A stretch of DNA of 36,106 nt from Lachnospiraceae bacterium Phil5 (GCA_002633185.1 NWBM01000003.1:1-36106); one strand, 5' to 3'; positions 23,561-32,133 are shown, counted from the first letter of the stretch. The notes: generated by a model not told the origin, from the sequence alone. Numbers and translations are program-made.

Positions 23561-23640
23561 TATATTCATTATACCTTGATTTTATGCAGTTTGTCAACGT
23601 TTTTTCAGCGACATTTTTTTACATTATACATCATAACAAG

Positions 23641-24126
23641 TTACATATCCAAAAACGAACTAATATGCACCGTCGAAAATCCCGTATTCGCCATCACATC
23701 ATTCAAAATATCTACAGTATCGTCAATCATAACAATATAACGATCCTCAATCTCCTCATATTTATCTTTTATAGCTCTTAACTGTGATGTTTTTTCAATA
23801 TTCTTTTTCACATAATAAACATTATCTTTTGGAATTCCATAATATTTATTTACATATTCTCTTTTAAAAACACCTTCATTATTATGTCCAATTGTTGTAA
23901 TAACATAAATCCTGCTCTTATCTTTTCCTTCTAAAAATCTCTGCATTTTTTTGCACACTTTATCCTCAGTATAATAATTTGAGCCATCAGCACATGCTTG
24001 TGTCCAATCATCATCATTCATAGCATAATGATTGTATTCGCCCCATTCCATTAGTGCTAAAACCCCATCAACATCAAATACTAGCACACTTTTTTTGTCT
24101 TCTAATAATTCTCTAATTTTACTCAT
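23641..24126 (-). CDS. HAD-superfamily phosphatase-like protein
   Basis: 161 residues. HAD motif I is FDVDGVLAL (DxDG[V]), motif II is the Thr in YVITTIGH, a Lys candidate lies in VKKNIEKT, and motif IV is MIDDTVD. Size and order suggest a small class I HAD hydrolase without a large cap; the substrate is unknown. A stretch (WGEYNHYAMNDDDWTQACAD) between motifs I and II may be the cap. Ribosome binding site AAAGGAG. It lies beside the type III toxin-antitoxin locus but on its own promoter. Confidence 0.8.
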   Translation of the reverse strand: MSKIRELLEDKKSVLVFDVDGVLALMEWGEYNHYAMNDDDWTQACADGSNYYTEDKVCKKMQRFLEGKDKSRIYVITTIGHNNEGVFKREYVNKYYGIPKDNVYYVKKNIEKTSQLRAIKDKYEEIEDRYIVMIDDTVDILNDVMANTGFSTVHISSFLDM

Positions 24127-24241
24127 TTTTTCTTATCTCCTTTCTTATTTTTTATAGCATTTATCAAAAAAATTATATCATATTGATATACAAATGAAAA
24201 TAAAAAATTTATAATAATACAAAATTAAATCAAATATAAAA

Positions 24242-24260
24242 GCACTCATAAAACGAGTGC
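24242..24260. terminator. Terminator after the second HPr-like gene
   Basis: A GCACTC / GAGTGC stem, extended by A-T pairs, with a 7-nt loop. T-rich runs follow on both strands. It serves the minus-strand gene ending at 24279. Confidence 0.75.
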
Positions 24261-24278
24261 CTTTTTGTTATGTTGATA

Positions 24279-24566
24279 TCATTTTAAAAAATTTTTAACA
24301 AACTCTTCACTACATCCACTTTGAATGTACTCTGAAACACACTTTACTGCTTCTTCCTCATCCTTGCCATTTGCAACAATTTCAACCTCTGTTCCGTTGG
24401 TGATTCTTGAAGCCAAAACACTTAAAAGTGACTTTGCATTTGTTACATGCCCCACTGTTTTAAGCGTAATGCTCGAATCGAAGGTTATTGTGATTCTTGT
24501 AAGATTGAAAGCTGCATCTTCTAAAATTCCCGGGTAGTTGTATACTTTTACCTTTTTGCTTTTCAT
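24279..24566 (-). CDS. HPr-like small protein; active His replaced by Leu, Ser46 kept
   Basis: 95 residues with HPr length and fold pattern. Numbering coincides with B. subtilis HPr: GILEDA (13-18) stands where GIHARP should be, so His15 is Leu and Arg17 is Asp. TNAKSLLSVLA matches VNLKSIMGVMS with Ser46 retained, and GTEVEIVANGKDEEEAVKCV matches AEITISASGADENDALNAL. It cannot carry phosphate from enzyme I, but HPr kinase-type phosphorylation of Ser46 is conceivable. It has a TTGCAA-17-TATAAT promoter, AAGGAGGGAC site and private terminator. Codons are richer in G+C than the neighbours. Compare 5709-5963, where Ser46 is also lost. Confidence 0.78.
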   Translation of the reverse strand: MKSKKVKVYNYPGILEDAAFNLTRITITFDSSITLKTVGHVTNAKSLLSVLASRITNGTEVEIVANGKDEEEAVKCVSEYIQSGCSEEFVKNFLK

Positions 24567-24680
24567 ACCAGTCCCTCCTTAAAGATTAATAAAAATGGCA
24601 CGCTTTCTTTTTGGATGTGCTGAAAATATCAACACTGCAATTATGAATTGCCAAGATCTTGCTTTGGCTTTCATATTTAT

Positions 24681-24709
24681 ATTATATTACTATAAATCAA
24701 TAATTGCAA
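24681..24709 (-). promoter_or_regulatory. Promoter of the second HPr-like gene
   Basis: On the minus strand there is TTGCAA (24704-24709), a 17-bp spacer and TATAAT (24681-24686), the same hexamers and spacer as for the HPr-like gene at 5963. Confidence 0.7.
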
Positions 24710-24782
24710 TTTAATATTGATAAATATTTTTCACTATGTTACTATTGTTATATAAAAAATCGTTTTACAAAGGAGGAATTTT

Positions 24783-25829
24783 ATGAAAAAATCTTTCATA
24801 AAAATATTTACATTAAGCTCAATTCTTTTATTATCAATAGTATTATTAACAGGATGCAATATTAATATTTCAATTAATAATACTCCAAGTCCTGAGCCCG
24901 AAAAAGTTCCAGCAACAAAAATATCAAAAGAATTAAAACATGATGAGGATACTAAACATTATATGGTTATTACAGGGCTAGATGATAAAGATAATGTTGT
25001 ATGGACATATACCACTCAAAAAGACTATGCTGGTCAATATGAAAATATTGAATTAATTTCAGAAACTGATGAACAACTTTTACTAAACGAAGCAGGTACA
25101 ATAACAGCATTAGACAAAAAATATGGAACAGTAATTTGGATGAATAATGAGTATAAAGGCTCAGAAACTCTTTTTACAACTGATAGTGAAGGATATATAT
25201 ATTTAACCAGTAATACAAAACCATATTTATTCGTATTAACTCCAGAAGGAAAAACATTAAAAAAAATTGAAAAAATTGAAGATCCAGATTTAACCTCTCC
25301 TTCAAAAATTCAAATTACAGATGACTCAATTTTAAATATTATCTATCCATCACATGTAACAGACGGAGTATTAAGAGATAATAAAATAACAGTTAACCTA
25401 AAAGATATAAAAAATACTGATAATGGAGTACAATCAAGAGAAGTAGCTCCACAATATAATAACAAAGAAATTGCTGGTTTTAAAGATATACAAAAATTTA
25501 ATTTAACACCAGATGGTGATGTTTACTTAACATTCAAACCAGACAGTGTACTTGCACGTAAATGCAACAGCACAAAACTTTTAATACAAAAAGATGTAAA
25601 ATCTATAACACCTGTATTCTGGGGTAATGGCGGATATGGAACTTTAGTAATGATAAAAACTGACGGAACCGTATGCTTTCTAGACAGTACAACAACAGAA
25701 AGTGGATTTACAACAATACGAACATCAGAATATCAAAACATTGATTATCTTATTACAATAGATACATTAGATGGATTAGCTTATGGTCTTGTTAATAAAA
25801 GCGGCGTTGTCTTTATTGATAGAGTTTAA
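24783..25829 (+). CDS. Lipoprotein with PQQ/WD-like beta-propeller repeats
   Basis: 348 residues. Lipoprotein signal with lipobox LTGC, a Pro-rich linker (about 35-45), then repeating blades such as NVVWTYTTQKDYAGQ, GTITALDKKYGTVIWMN and GYIYLTSNTKPYLFVLTPEG, the pattern of PQQ-like (PF13360) beta-propellers. There is no enzymatic motif; it is likely a surface binding or scaffold protein. AAAGGAGGAATTTT precedes the ATG. It is the only AT-rich, host-like + strand gene in this part of the window, and its 3' end converges on the DUF2974 gene with a palindromic repeat between. Confidence 0.8.
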   Translation: MKKSFIKIFTLSSILLLSIVLLTGCNINISINNTPSPEPEKVPATKISKELKHDEDTKHYMVITGLDDKDNVVWTYTTQKDYAGQYENIELISETDEQLLLNEAGTITALDKKYGTVIWMNNEYKGSETLFTTDSEGYIYLTSNTKPYLFVLTPEGKTLKKIEKIEDPDLTSPSKIQITDDSILNIIYPSHVTDGVLRDNKITVNLKDIKNTDNGVQSREVAPQYNNKEIAGFKDIQKFNLTPDGDVYLTFKPDSVLARKCNSTKLLIQKDVKSITPVFWGNGGYGTLVMIKTDGTVCFLDSTTTESGFTTIRTSEYQNIDYLITIDTLDGLAYGLVNKSGVVFIDRV

Positions 25830-25836
25830 TTTTGAA

Positions 25837-25867
25837 TAGAGTTTTTGGGACACCTCCAAAAACTCTA
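25837..25867. repeat. Dispersed palindromic repeat, copy 2
   Basis: TAGAGTTTTTGG / CCAAAAACTCTA arms with the same GACACCT loop as copy 1. It lies between the convergent stops at 25829 and 25865 and overlaps the latter by 3 bp. Confidence 0.88.
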
Positions 25868-27013
25868 CTTAAGTAATTTCTCTGCTCTTCTTTTTATTTT
25901 TGCCTTTCCTTCCAATTTATAATTTTCTAAACGTAAGCTTTCCCTTTCCTTAACCATTCCCCAATAAATTTTTGCAAATAATTTTACCATTTGAATCATT
26001 ACTTCTTTGTCTGTTTTTTCAAGCTCTCCGTATTTTTTCAAAATTCGTGGTAAACTTGTTGCGAGCGATCTTGAAATTTCACCAAATGATTGTGCTTCTG
26101 TTGAATAAAATAATTCGAAAACTGTACAAATAAATATTTTTCTTTGTTCATTTGTCGTACTTTCTAGCCAATCAATTACTAATCTGTGTATTTCTTCACT
26201 TTTTTGAGTATTTTGTTCTATATCAATTAAATCATCTTTAAGTACTTGCCATGAAAAAATATCATGTTGATAAATTCCTCTTTCAACACTAAAAACTACT
26301 CTGCATTTTTCTTTGTGAATCAAAAGCCTTCCAATTATTGAATCTTGTGGAATATATGTCTCCATTTTTCTTTTAATTTTCTCGGTTAAATATTTCTTTA
26401 GAATCTCTTTTTTTAATCCAGGTCCATCATAATTGTATACTTTTATTATTCTATTTTGTATTTCTTCTGATGCTCTAATTGCTGAATAAATGGCAACATT
26501 TCCGCCTTTCGAATGTCCACCTAGTCGTAATTTTTTCTCTGAATATTTTTTAGAAATTTTATTTAAATAATCCATTCCTGCAATTTGACATGGTACGTTA
26601 CTTAAAAATGTCATATTGAAATCTTCTTGCCATCCAATTATTGAACTATCAGTTCCCAAAAATGATATATATAGCTCTTTATCTGATATATGAATTGTTA
26701 TGGCTCCAAATTGTTTTATAAATTCTCTTTTATCAGTTTTTTCATAGTCTGTAACAACCATGTTTTTGAATCTTTCGCTTTGACCTAAATATGTAATTAA
26801 TTCTTTGTCTCCTTTATATCTGAACTCATTGTCAGTAAGCTTTGCCATTTTCTTTGAAATTGATTCAATCGTTTCGCGTTTTGCAAGTTTTATTTTATCA
26901 AATCTTAGATAAGAAAATCTTGCTAATATCATACTATCAATTTCGTTAAATTTATATTTGTTGTTGATAGGCAAATCGCCTCTCCACTGTAAATAATCAT
27001 TGATATTTGCCAT
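25865..27013 (-). CDS. DUF2974 (Mbeg1-like) alpha/beta-hydrolase
   Basis: 382 residues. The start NINDYLQWRGDLPINN, FNEIDSMILARFSYLRFD is the hallmark of DUF2974/Mbeg1-like proteins. The nucleophile elbow GHSKGGNVAIYSAI carries the catalytic Ser, following an IHISDKELYISFLGTD oxyanion-side segment like that of lipases. There is no signal peptide; cytosolic or peripherally membrane bound. The substrate is unknown, although the fold suggests an esterase or lipase. AGGAGGATAAA precedes the ATG. It probably forms a unit with the 73-residue gene upstream, weakly separated by a hairpin at 27037-27060. Confidence 0.88.
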   Translation of the reverse strand: MANINDYLQWRGDLPINNKYKFNEIDSMILARFSYLRFDKIKLAKRETIESISKKMAKLTDNEFRYKGDKELITYLGQSERFKNMVVTDYEKTDKREFIKQFGAITIHISDKELYISFLGTDSSIIGWQEDFNMTFLSNVPCQIAGMDYLNKISKKYSEKKLRLGGHSKGGNVAIYSAIRASEEIQNRIIKVYNYDGPGLKKEILKKYLTEKIKRKMETYIPQDSIIGRLLIHKEKCRVVFSVERGIYQHDIFSWQVLKDDLIDIEQNTQKSEEIHRLVIDWLESTTNEQRKIFICTVFELFYSTEAQSFGEISRSLATSLPRILKKYGELEKTDKEVMIQMVKLFAKIYWGMVKERESLRLENYKLEGKAKIKRRAEKLLK

Positions 27014-27036
27014 TTTATCCTCCTAATTTATTTGAA

Positions 27037-27060
27037 TAGTGATTTTCTGAAATATCACTA
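27037..27060 (-). terminator. Weak hairpin between the 73-aa gene and the DUF2974 gene
   Basis: TAGTGAT / ATCACTA stem (7 bp) with a 10-nt loop and no uninterrupted T-run after it; partial termination at most. Confidence 0.4.
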
Positions 27061-27064
27061 GTTT

Positions 27065-27286
27065 CTATAATTGATTTTTTAACTCATTATTATTTTTATT
27101 ATTTAAAATTTGTGAGTCATCTGGCACACAGCCAAACAACCTTACATGTTCATCAGAATATAATTTATAATATTTATTAAACATTTCTGTGTTTATTTTA
27201 TTTGGAATATTTTCCTTTATTCTCATAGCTTCTTGTAATAAATTTAAATATCTGCTAAGGCTTGTTAAATCTTTATTCTCATCCAT
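27065..27286 (-). CDS. Small hypothetical protein (73 aa)
   Basis: Not recognised. The ATG at 27286 follows AGAGGGAACTATT, a moderate ribosome binding site. The product is helical and charged (LSRYLNLLQEAMRIKENIPN) with a Cys near the middle and an Asn/Lys-rich tail. No signal peptide or membrane helix. AT-rich codon use matches the host. It precedes the DUF2974 gene on the same strand with a 51-bp gap. Confidence 0.65.
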   Translation of the reverse strand: MDENKDLTSLSRYLNLLQEAMRIKENIPNKINTEMFNKYYKLYSDEHVRLFGCVPDDSQILNNKNNNELKNQL

Positions 27287-27402
27287 AATAGTTCCCTCTT
27301 TTCCTCATTTGTTTTACATTTTATAATTAATGAATTATATTTTATATTGATAAATTTATTATATCATTAAAAAATAAAAAGTAAACGTCATTTTTTATAA
27401 AA

Positions 27403-27431
27403 TTGACTTTTGTTGCAAATTATGGTAAACT
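27403..27431 (+). promoter_or_regulatory. Promoter of the small gene at 27509
   Basis: TTGACT (27403-27408), 17-bp spacer, TAAACT (27426-27431). Confidence 0.6.
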
Positions 27432-27451
27432 TAAATTTATAAAACATATTT

Positions 27452-27477
27452 ATATACCATCAAAATACATGGTATAT
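27452..27477 (+). promoter_or_regulatory. Perfect inverted repeat in the leader of the gene at 27509
   Basis: ATATACCAT / ATGGTATAT, 9-bp arms and an 8-nt loop, between the promoter and the ribosome binding site. It could be an operator or an mRNA hairpin; no T-run follows. Confidence 0.5.
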
Positions 27478-27508
27478 CCGCCCATAAAACGTTTGAAAGG
27501 AGCTCTTT

Positions 27509-27850
27509 ATGAAAGCAACATTTGTAAATCTTACGTTAATCCGGAAAGGCCGATTCATTGAAGTAGCAGCGCCGGGTCTGAATCATGGCAAAACACTAGG
27601 AATAACAGCCAGTGGTGATGTTTTGTATATTAGCAACCAACCTCACTTAATTATGATTCTGGCAGGGCCAAACGCGAAACGCATTTCAATGGACATCTAC
27701 AAAGACGTAAAAGCAGTGTATCAGCACAGAAATGTTACTGAAAACTTTATTAACACACTGCGTTACAAACTTACCGGGATGAGATTTGAAATCGAACGTA
27801 GCAAAATTCCGAACATTCGGGAGGTTCTTAAGTCCTTAAATTTGAACTAA
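27509..27850 (+). CDS. Small protein of unknown function (113 aa), atypical composition
   Basis: Not recognised. GAAAGGAGCTCTTT precedes the ATG, and promoter and leader hairpin are upstream. Basic and beta-rich in its first half (MKATFVNLTLIRKGRFIEVA, then PGLNHGKTLGITASGDVLYI), helical in its second half (ENFINTLRYKLTGMRFEIE, IREVLKSLNLN). No signal peptide, no Cys. Codon choice (CGC, CCG, GGC, CTG) is clearly unlike the adjacent AT-rich genes, which suggests transfer or selection for high expression. It belongs to the same architectural class as 5420-5644 and 31882-32127. Confidence 0.75.
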   Translation: MKATFVNLTLIRKGRFIEVAAPGLNHGKTLGITASGDVLYISNQPHLIMILAGPNAKRISMDIYKDVKAVYQHRNVTENFINTLRYKLTGMRFEIERSKIPNIREVLKSLNLN

Positions 27851-27853
27851 GGA

Positions 27854-27878
27854 ACAATTGAGGACGCACCCCAATTGT
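27854..27878 (+). terminator. Inverted repeat after the gene at 27509
   Basis: ACAATTG / CAATTGT arms with a GC-rich loop, followed by TCCCTTTT. Part of a longer composite 3' region with 27908-27971. Confidence 0.55.
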
Positions 27879-27907
27879 CCCTTTTACACAACTGGGGACA
27901 CATCAAA

Positions 27908-27971
27908 AGACAGTTCACTTTTCCAAAACAAAATCAGCAGAAGCTGAAAAGTTTTGAATAGAGAACTGTCT
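27908..27971 (+). terminator. Long three-tier hairpin with T-rich tail
   Basis: Nested perfect arms: AGACAGTTC 27908-27916 / GAACTGTCT 27963-27971, CAAAAC 27924-27929 / GTTTTG 27951-27956 and CAGC 27935-27938 / GCTG 27943-27946. ATTTTTTATTTTTTCG follows. It can terminate + strand transcription but is larger than needed. Confidence 0.7.
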
Positions 27972-28006
27972 ATTTTTTATTTTTTCGTTTTTTTCAATCT
28001 AAGATG

Positions 28007-28028
28007 TTTTTGGGAGGTGTCCCAAAAA
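28007..28028. repeat. Degenerate copy of the dispersed palindromic repeat
   Basis: TTTTTGGG / CCCAAAAA arms with an AGGTGT loop (the copy-1 loop in inverse orientation). A displaced AAAAAAACTCTACT half-arm lies at about 28042-28055. It lies at the end of the smc gene and may act as its terminator. Confidence 0.7.
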
Positions 28029-28055
28029 ATCACCAAAAAATCCAAAAAAACTCTA

Positions 28056-31000
28056 CTAACTCATTTTCATAGAAAGCAACTTACTAATACCATTTTCCTC
28101 CATTGTAATACCATAAACAGTATCAGCGGCTTCCATTGTTCCTTTTCTGTGTGTTATAACTAAGAATTGTGTTTCATGGCTAAATTTCTTTAAGTAATCT
28201 GCAAATCTATATACGTTTACATCATCAAGTGCAGCCTCAATTTCGTCTAGTATACAGAAAGGTGCTGGGTTTATCTTTAAAATTGCAAATAATAATGCAA
28301 TTGCTGTAAATGCTCTTTCTCCTCCAGATAGAAGCATCATGTTTTGAAGCTTTTTACCCGTTGGCTGAACACGAATGTCTATTCCACATTCTAGTATGTT
28401 TTCTTCATCTTCAAGCACTAATTCTGCTTTTCCGCCTCCAAATAATTCTTGGAAAACTTCGTTGAAGTTCTTGTTTATTAATGCAAATTTTTCAGCAAAT
28501 TGTGTTTTCATTGTTTTTGTCATATCATTTATAACATTTCTTAATTTGGTTTGAGTGTTTTCTAAGTCTAAACGTTGTTCACTCATAAAGTCATATCTTT
28601 CCTTATTTTTCTTATACTCTTCAATTGAATCAATATTAATGCTTCCCAAGTCACGAATTTTATTACGCAATTTATTAACTTCTTTTTGAGTATTTTGAAC
28701 ATTGTCTGGCTTTTTATATTCTTCACCAACAGTATTTGGTGTAAGCTCATACTCATTCCACAAACTATCAATAACATCTTTAATATCTTGCTCAAACTTA
28801 GTTTTCTTAACATCAATTTTAACAAGTTGTTCTTTTAAGCCTTCAATAACACCAAATTTATCTGTAATTTCTTTTTCAGTAGCCTCCAATTTGCTATTAT
28901 TTTCAACTCTTTTTGCCTTTAATTCATCAATTTTTCCTGAACTATTTGCAACATCAGATTTAATAGTATTAATTTCATTGTTGTAGCCTTCAATTGATTT
29001 AACAAGCTCTTCGTTTTCAACACCAATATCTGCAATTTGCTTTTCTTTATTTTCAATACTTGTATTATTATTTTTAATATCAAGTTCAATTCTTTCAACC
29101 ATTTCGTCAATTGATGCTCCACTTTCATCAAATGATGAAACAGAAATTCTTAAATTTGTTATATCAAAATTCAAGTCATCAATATATTTTTGATTGTCTT
29201 TATTTAACAAAGCAAATTGCTCAATTACTGAATTTAACTCTTCATTTTCTTTGTCAATTGCTTCAATTTTAGCAAATTTTTCTTCTTTTGATTTCAAAAT
29301 TTCTTCTTTTTGTTTTTTAATATTTGCATCTTCTTGTCTTAATTTTTCTAAACGGGCTGATACTTTGCTAATATTTTCTTCAATTGCAACCATTTTTTGG
29401 TTTTCCGTTGCATACACAATGTTGATTTCATTTAAGCTATTTTCTAGTTCTTCAGATTTTGAAATAACATCTGAAACTGATTTTTCAAATTTTTCTTTAT
29501 TTTTATTTACATCTGAAAGCTTAGCTTCAAGCTCTTTTATTTCACGTTGAAGTTTTTCAATTTCATTACTTCTTCCTAAAATATTAACAGTTTTTTGGCT
29601 AACAGATCCACCAGTAATTGCTCCTGAATTACTAATAATATCACCTTTTAAAGTAACAATTCTAAATGCATAATTATTAGCTTTGGCAACTTGAATTCCG
29701 CAGTCCATATCATTAACAACAACTGTTCTTCCAAGTAGATTTTGAACTATATTTTCGTATCTTCTATCACATTTTACTAAATCTGACGCAATTCCAATAT
29801 AACCATCAATATTACATTTTAATCTCTCAATTTTTCCACCTTTAATAGATGAAATTGGTAAGAATGAAGCTCTACCTAAGTTATTAGCACGTAAATGTTC
29901 AACTAATTTTTTAGCATTTTGTTCATTGTCTGTTACAATATTTTGAAGTGCACCACCAAGTGCCATTTCAATTGCAGTTTGATATTTTCCATCAACTGAA
30001 ATTAAATTTGCAAGTACACCATGAACACCAGCTTTTAAGCTTGCATTTTTGTCACAATCAAGTAATAAAGATTTTACACTTTTTGTATATCCTTCTTTTT
30101 CCTTTTCTGTTTCAATTAAGAATTTGCATCTTGAATCCTTCATTCTAATGTCATAAGTAATTCTATTAATTTCATCATCAAATTCTTTAATTTTATTAGT
30201 TGCCCCTTCTTTTTCTTTAGAGAATTTTTCAATTTCAGCTAATACTTTATTTTTCTTTGCTTCAATTTCATAATATCCTTTAGAAATTTCTTGTTTACTA
30301 GCATTTGCAACATCTAGTTCAAGAACCGCTTCTGTAATTTCAGTTTTTAAAGTTTTTTCTCTTTTTTCAAAGTTCTCAAAATTAGCCTCTAAAGTACTTA
30401 TTTCATTTCCAATTTCATATTTATTATCTGTGTTGTCTTGAACTTTTTGTTTTTGTTCTTCAATTTCAAGCTCTTTGCCAGAAAGAGTTTCACTTAGTTT
30501 TGCAAGCTCTGCCTCTTTTTCTTTTAATTCATTTTCGAATTTTTCTTTATTAGAAAAAATATTATTTTTCTTTTCAACCTTAGCTTGTTTTTCTTCTTCT
30601 AACTCTTTAATTCTAGCCTTTACTTCTTCAATTTCATTTGATAATCTTTCTGAATTTGTTTTGTTATTTGAAATTCTTTCATTTGCAATTCCAATTTCAG
30701 TATTTAATTTTTCAATTTTATTTGTACTTTCGAAACTCAAATTTTGCATACTTTCAATTTCTGCAGTAATTGAATCAATTTCAGATTTAAGCTTTTCTTT
30801 TATTTGTTGCTTTTCTTCAAGTTTAGATGTTTCATCATCTCTTTGTGATACTAAAATATCCTCATCTGCAACAACTTGTTCTAGTTTTTCTTTATATGAC
30901 CCAATATTATGTAAGAACAATCCAACTTCTATGTTTTTTAATTCTTCTCGTAAATCTAAGAACTGTCTTGCTTTTTCAGCTTGGATTCTTAATGGATCTA

Positions 31001-31604
31001 AATTAGTTTCAATTTCAGACAAAATATCATTTATTCTTAATAAATTTAATTTAGTCTGCTCTAGCTTTTTCTCAGATTCACCTTTTCTAACTCTGTATTT
31101 AACAATCCCAGCTGCTTCTTCGAAAATATGTCTTCTATCTTCTGATTTATTACTTAAAATTTCATCAATTTTTCCTTGTCCAATTATAGAATATCCATCT
31201 TTTCCAATACCAGTATCCATGAATAATTCAACAACATCTTTTAACCTACATGGAACTTTGTTTATGAAATAACCACTTTCACCACTTCTATATAACTTTC
31301 TTGTAACTGTAACTTCATTGTATTCAATTGGAAGTGATCCATCTGAATTATCTATAACAATTGAAGCCTCTGCAAATCCCAAAGACTTTCTGTTTTGAGT
31401 ACCATTGAAAATTACGTCTTCAGATTTAGCTCCTCTTAAAGACTTCATACTTTGTTCTCCTAGTACCCATCTTATACTGTCTGAAATATTACTTTTACCA
31501 GAACCGTTTGGCCCAATAACTGAAGTAATTCCAGGTTTAAACTCTAATACGGTTTTATCTGCAAATGATTTAAAACCTTGTAATTCTAATCTTTTTAAGT
31601 ACAT
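28056..31604 (-). CDS. smc: Chromosome segregation protein SMC
   Basis: 1182 residues, the normal SMC length. Walker A is GPNGSGKSN at about 31-39 within GFKSFADKTVLEF...ITSVIG. Two long Glu/Lys-rich coiled coils flank a hinge with the conserved GALQNIVTDNEQNAKKLVEHL and DIISNSGAITGGS segments (about 510-665). The ABC signature is LSGGERAFTAIALLFAIL and Walker B is PFCILDEIEAALDD near the C-terminus, followed by FLVITHRKGTM. SMC dimerises and, with ScpA/ScpB, organises the chromosome. Codon use is AT-rich and host-typical. The usual downstream partner ftsY is not adjacent; a small gene and repeats follow instead. Confidence 0.98.
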   Translation of the reverse strand: MYLKRLELQGFKSFADKTVLEFKPGITSVIGPNGSGKSNISDSIRWVLGEQSMKSLRGAKSEDVIFNGTQNRKSLGFAEASIVIDNSDGSLPIEYNEVTVTRKLYRSGESGYFINKVPCRLKDVVELFMDTGIGKDGYSIIGQGKIDEILSNKSEDRRHIFEEAAGIVKYRVRKGESEKKLEQTKLNLLRINDILSEIETNLDPLRIQAEKARQFLDLREELKNIEVGLFLHNIGSYKEKLEQVVADEDILVSQRDDETSKLEEKQQIKEKLKSEIDSITAEIESMQNLSFESTNKIEKLNTEIGIANERISNNKTNSERLSNEIEEVKARIKELEEEKQAKVEKKNNIFSNKEKFENELKEKEAELAKLSETLSGKELEIEEQKQKVQDNTDNKYEIGNEISTLEANFENFEKREKTLKTEITEAVLELDVANASKQEISKGYYEIEAKKNKVLAEIEKFSKEKEGATNKIKEFDDEINRITYDIRMKDSRCKFLIETEKEKEGYTKSVKSLLLDCDKNASLKAGVHGVLANLISVDGKYQTAIEMALGGALQNIVTDNEQNAKKLVEHLRANNLGRASFLPISSIKGGKIERLKCNIDGYIGIASDLVKCDRRYENIVQNLLGRTVVVNDMDCGIQVAKANNYAFRIVTLKGDIISNSGAITGGSVSQKTVNILGRSNEIEKLQREIKELEAKLSDVNKNKEKFEKSVSDVISKSEELENSLNEINIVYATENQKMVAIEENISKVSARLEKLRQEDANIKKQKEEILKSKEEKFAKIEAIDKENEELNSVIEQFALLNKDNQKYIDDLNFDITNLRISVSSFDESGASIDEMVERIELDIKNNNTSIENKEKQIADIGVENEELVKSIEGYNNEINTIKSDVANSSGKIDELKAKRVENNSKLEATEKEITDKFGVIEGLKEQLVKIDVKKTKFEQDIKDVIDSLWNEYELTPNTVGEEYKKPDNVQNTQKEVNKLRNKIRDLGSINIDSIEEYKKNKERYDFMSEQRLDLENTQTKLRNVINDMTKTMKTQFAEKFALINKNFNEVFQELFGGGKAELVLEDEENILECGIDIRVQPTGKKLQNMMLLSGGERAFTAIALLFAILKINPAPFCILDEIEAALDDVNVYRFADYLKKFSHETQFLVITHRKGTMEAADTVYGITMEENGISKLLSMKMS

Positions 31605-31761
31605 TTCTTACTTCACCTTTCGTGTGTGTTTTTTTATATTATATATAATATATCAAAATTCTTTTAAAAGCAACAATAAAAGACTATTTTTTTTATGGCC
31701 ATTTCCGTAAGACTTTCGCCCTTAAATATTTTAGTTTTACCAGCTTAAAGTTTTACATTTG

Positions 31762-31790
31762 TTGACATTTTATGTAAATTATGCTATAAT
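31762..31790 (+). promoter_or_regulatory. Sigma-A promoter of the small gene at 31882
   Basis: TTGACA (31762-31767), 17-bp spacer, TATAAT (31785-31790): perfect consensus. The ~90-nt leader contains a GATTCGC / GCGAATT hairpin. Confidence 0.88.
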
Positions 31791-31881
31791 AATAATTGCA
31801 CTTTGATTCGCAAGCGCAGCGAATTCAAATAACTGCGTGAAAATATTTATAATGCCCAATTAAAGAAAGGAGAAGATTCCA

Positions 31882-32127
31882 ATGCACACAGATGAAATTT
31901 ACGAACTCTTTTCTATCCATAACACCCTTGTTATGGAAAAAGCAGCCGCGGATGAGGCAATTTTATCCGCTGGTGTGAAAAAAATTCGGATCAAAATAGA
32001 TCCGATATCCGGATTAGCTCTTTTGGCCAAGAGGCTTAGAGATGCATTAGAGATGAAAATGCCTACTGCGCATATTCAGATAGCCATTTCATCTCCCGGA
32101 TGTATTCAGCTCAATAAACTGAGCTGA
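31882..32127 (+). CDS. Small protein of unknown function (81 aa), atypical composition
   Basis: Not recognised. AGAAAGGAGAAGATTCCA precedes the ATG. Residues 1-9 (MHTDEIYEL) resemble the start of the gene at 35816 (MHEQIYKLF), hinting at a shared N-terminal motif. The middle (VKKIRIKIDPISGLALLAKR) is basic, and the end (HIQIAISSPGCIQL) beta-like. No signal peptide. The promoter is a perfect consensus and a strong terminator follows, and the last codons themselves lie in a 10-bp palindrome (32104-32129). GC-richer codons than SMC next door. Confidence 0.75.
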   Translation: MHTDEIYELFSIHNTLVMEKAAADEAILSAGVKKIRIKIDPISGLALLAKRLRDALEMKMPTAHIQIAISSPGCIQLNKLS

Positions 32128-32133
32128 ATATTA

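Noticed and set aside
27908..27971. Retron msr/msd-like structured RNA
   Set aside because: No reverse transcriptase nearby; a T-rich tail after the hairpin fits a terminator or small repeat better.
31690..31740. GC-richer patch upstream of smc as a possible riboswitch
   Set aside because: No recognisable riboswitch consensus, and it lies between divergent promoters; too little to support a call.
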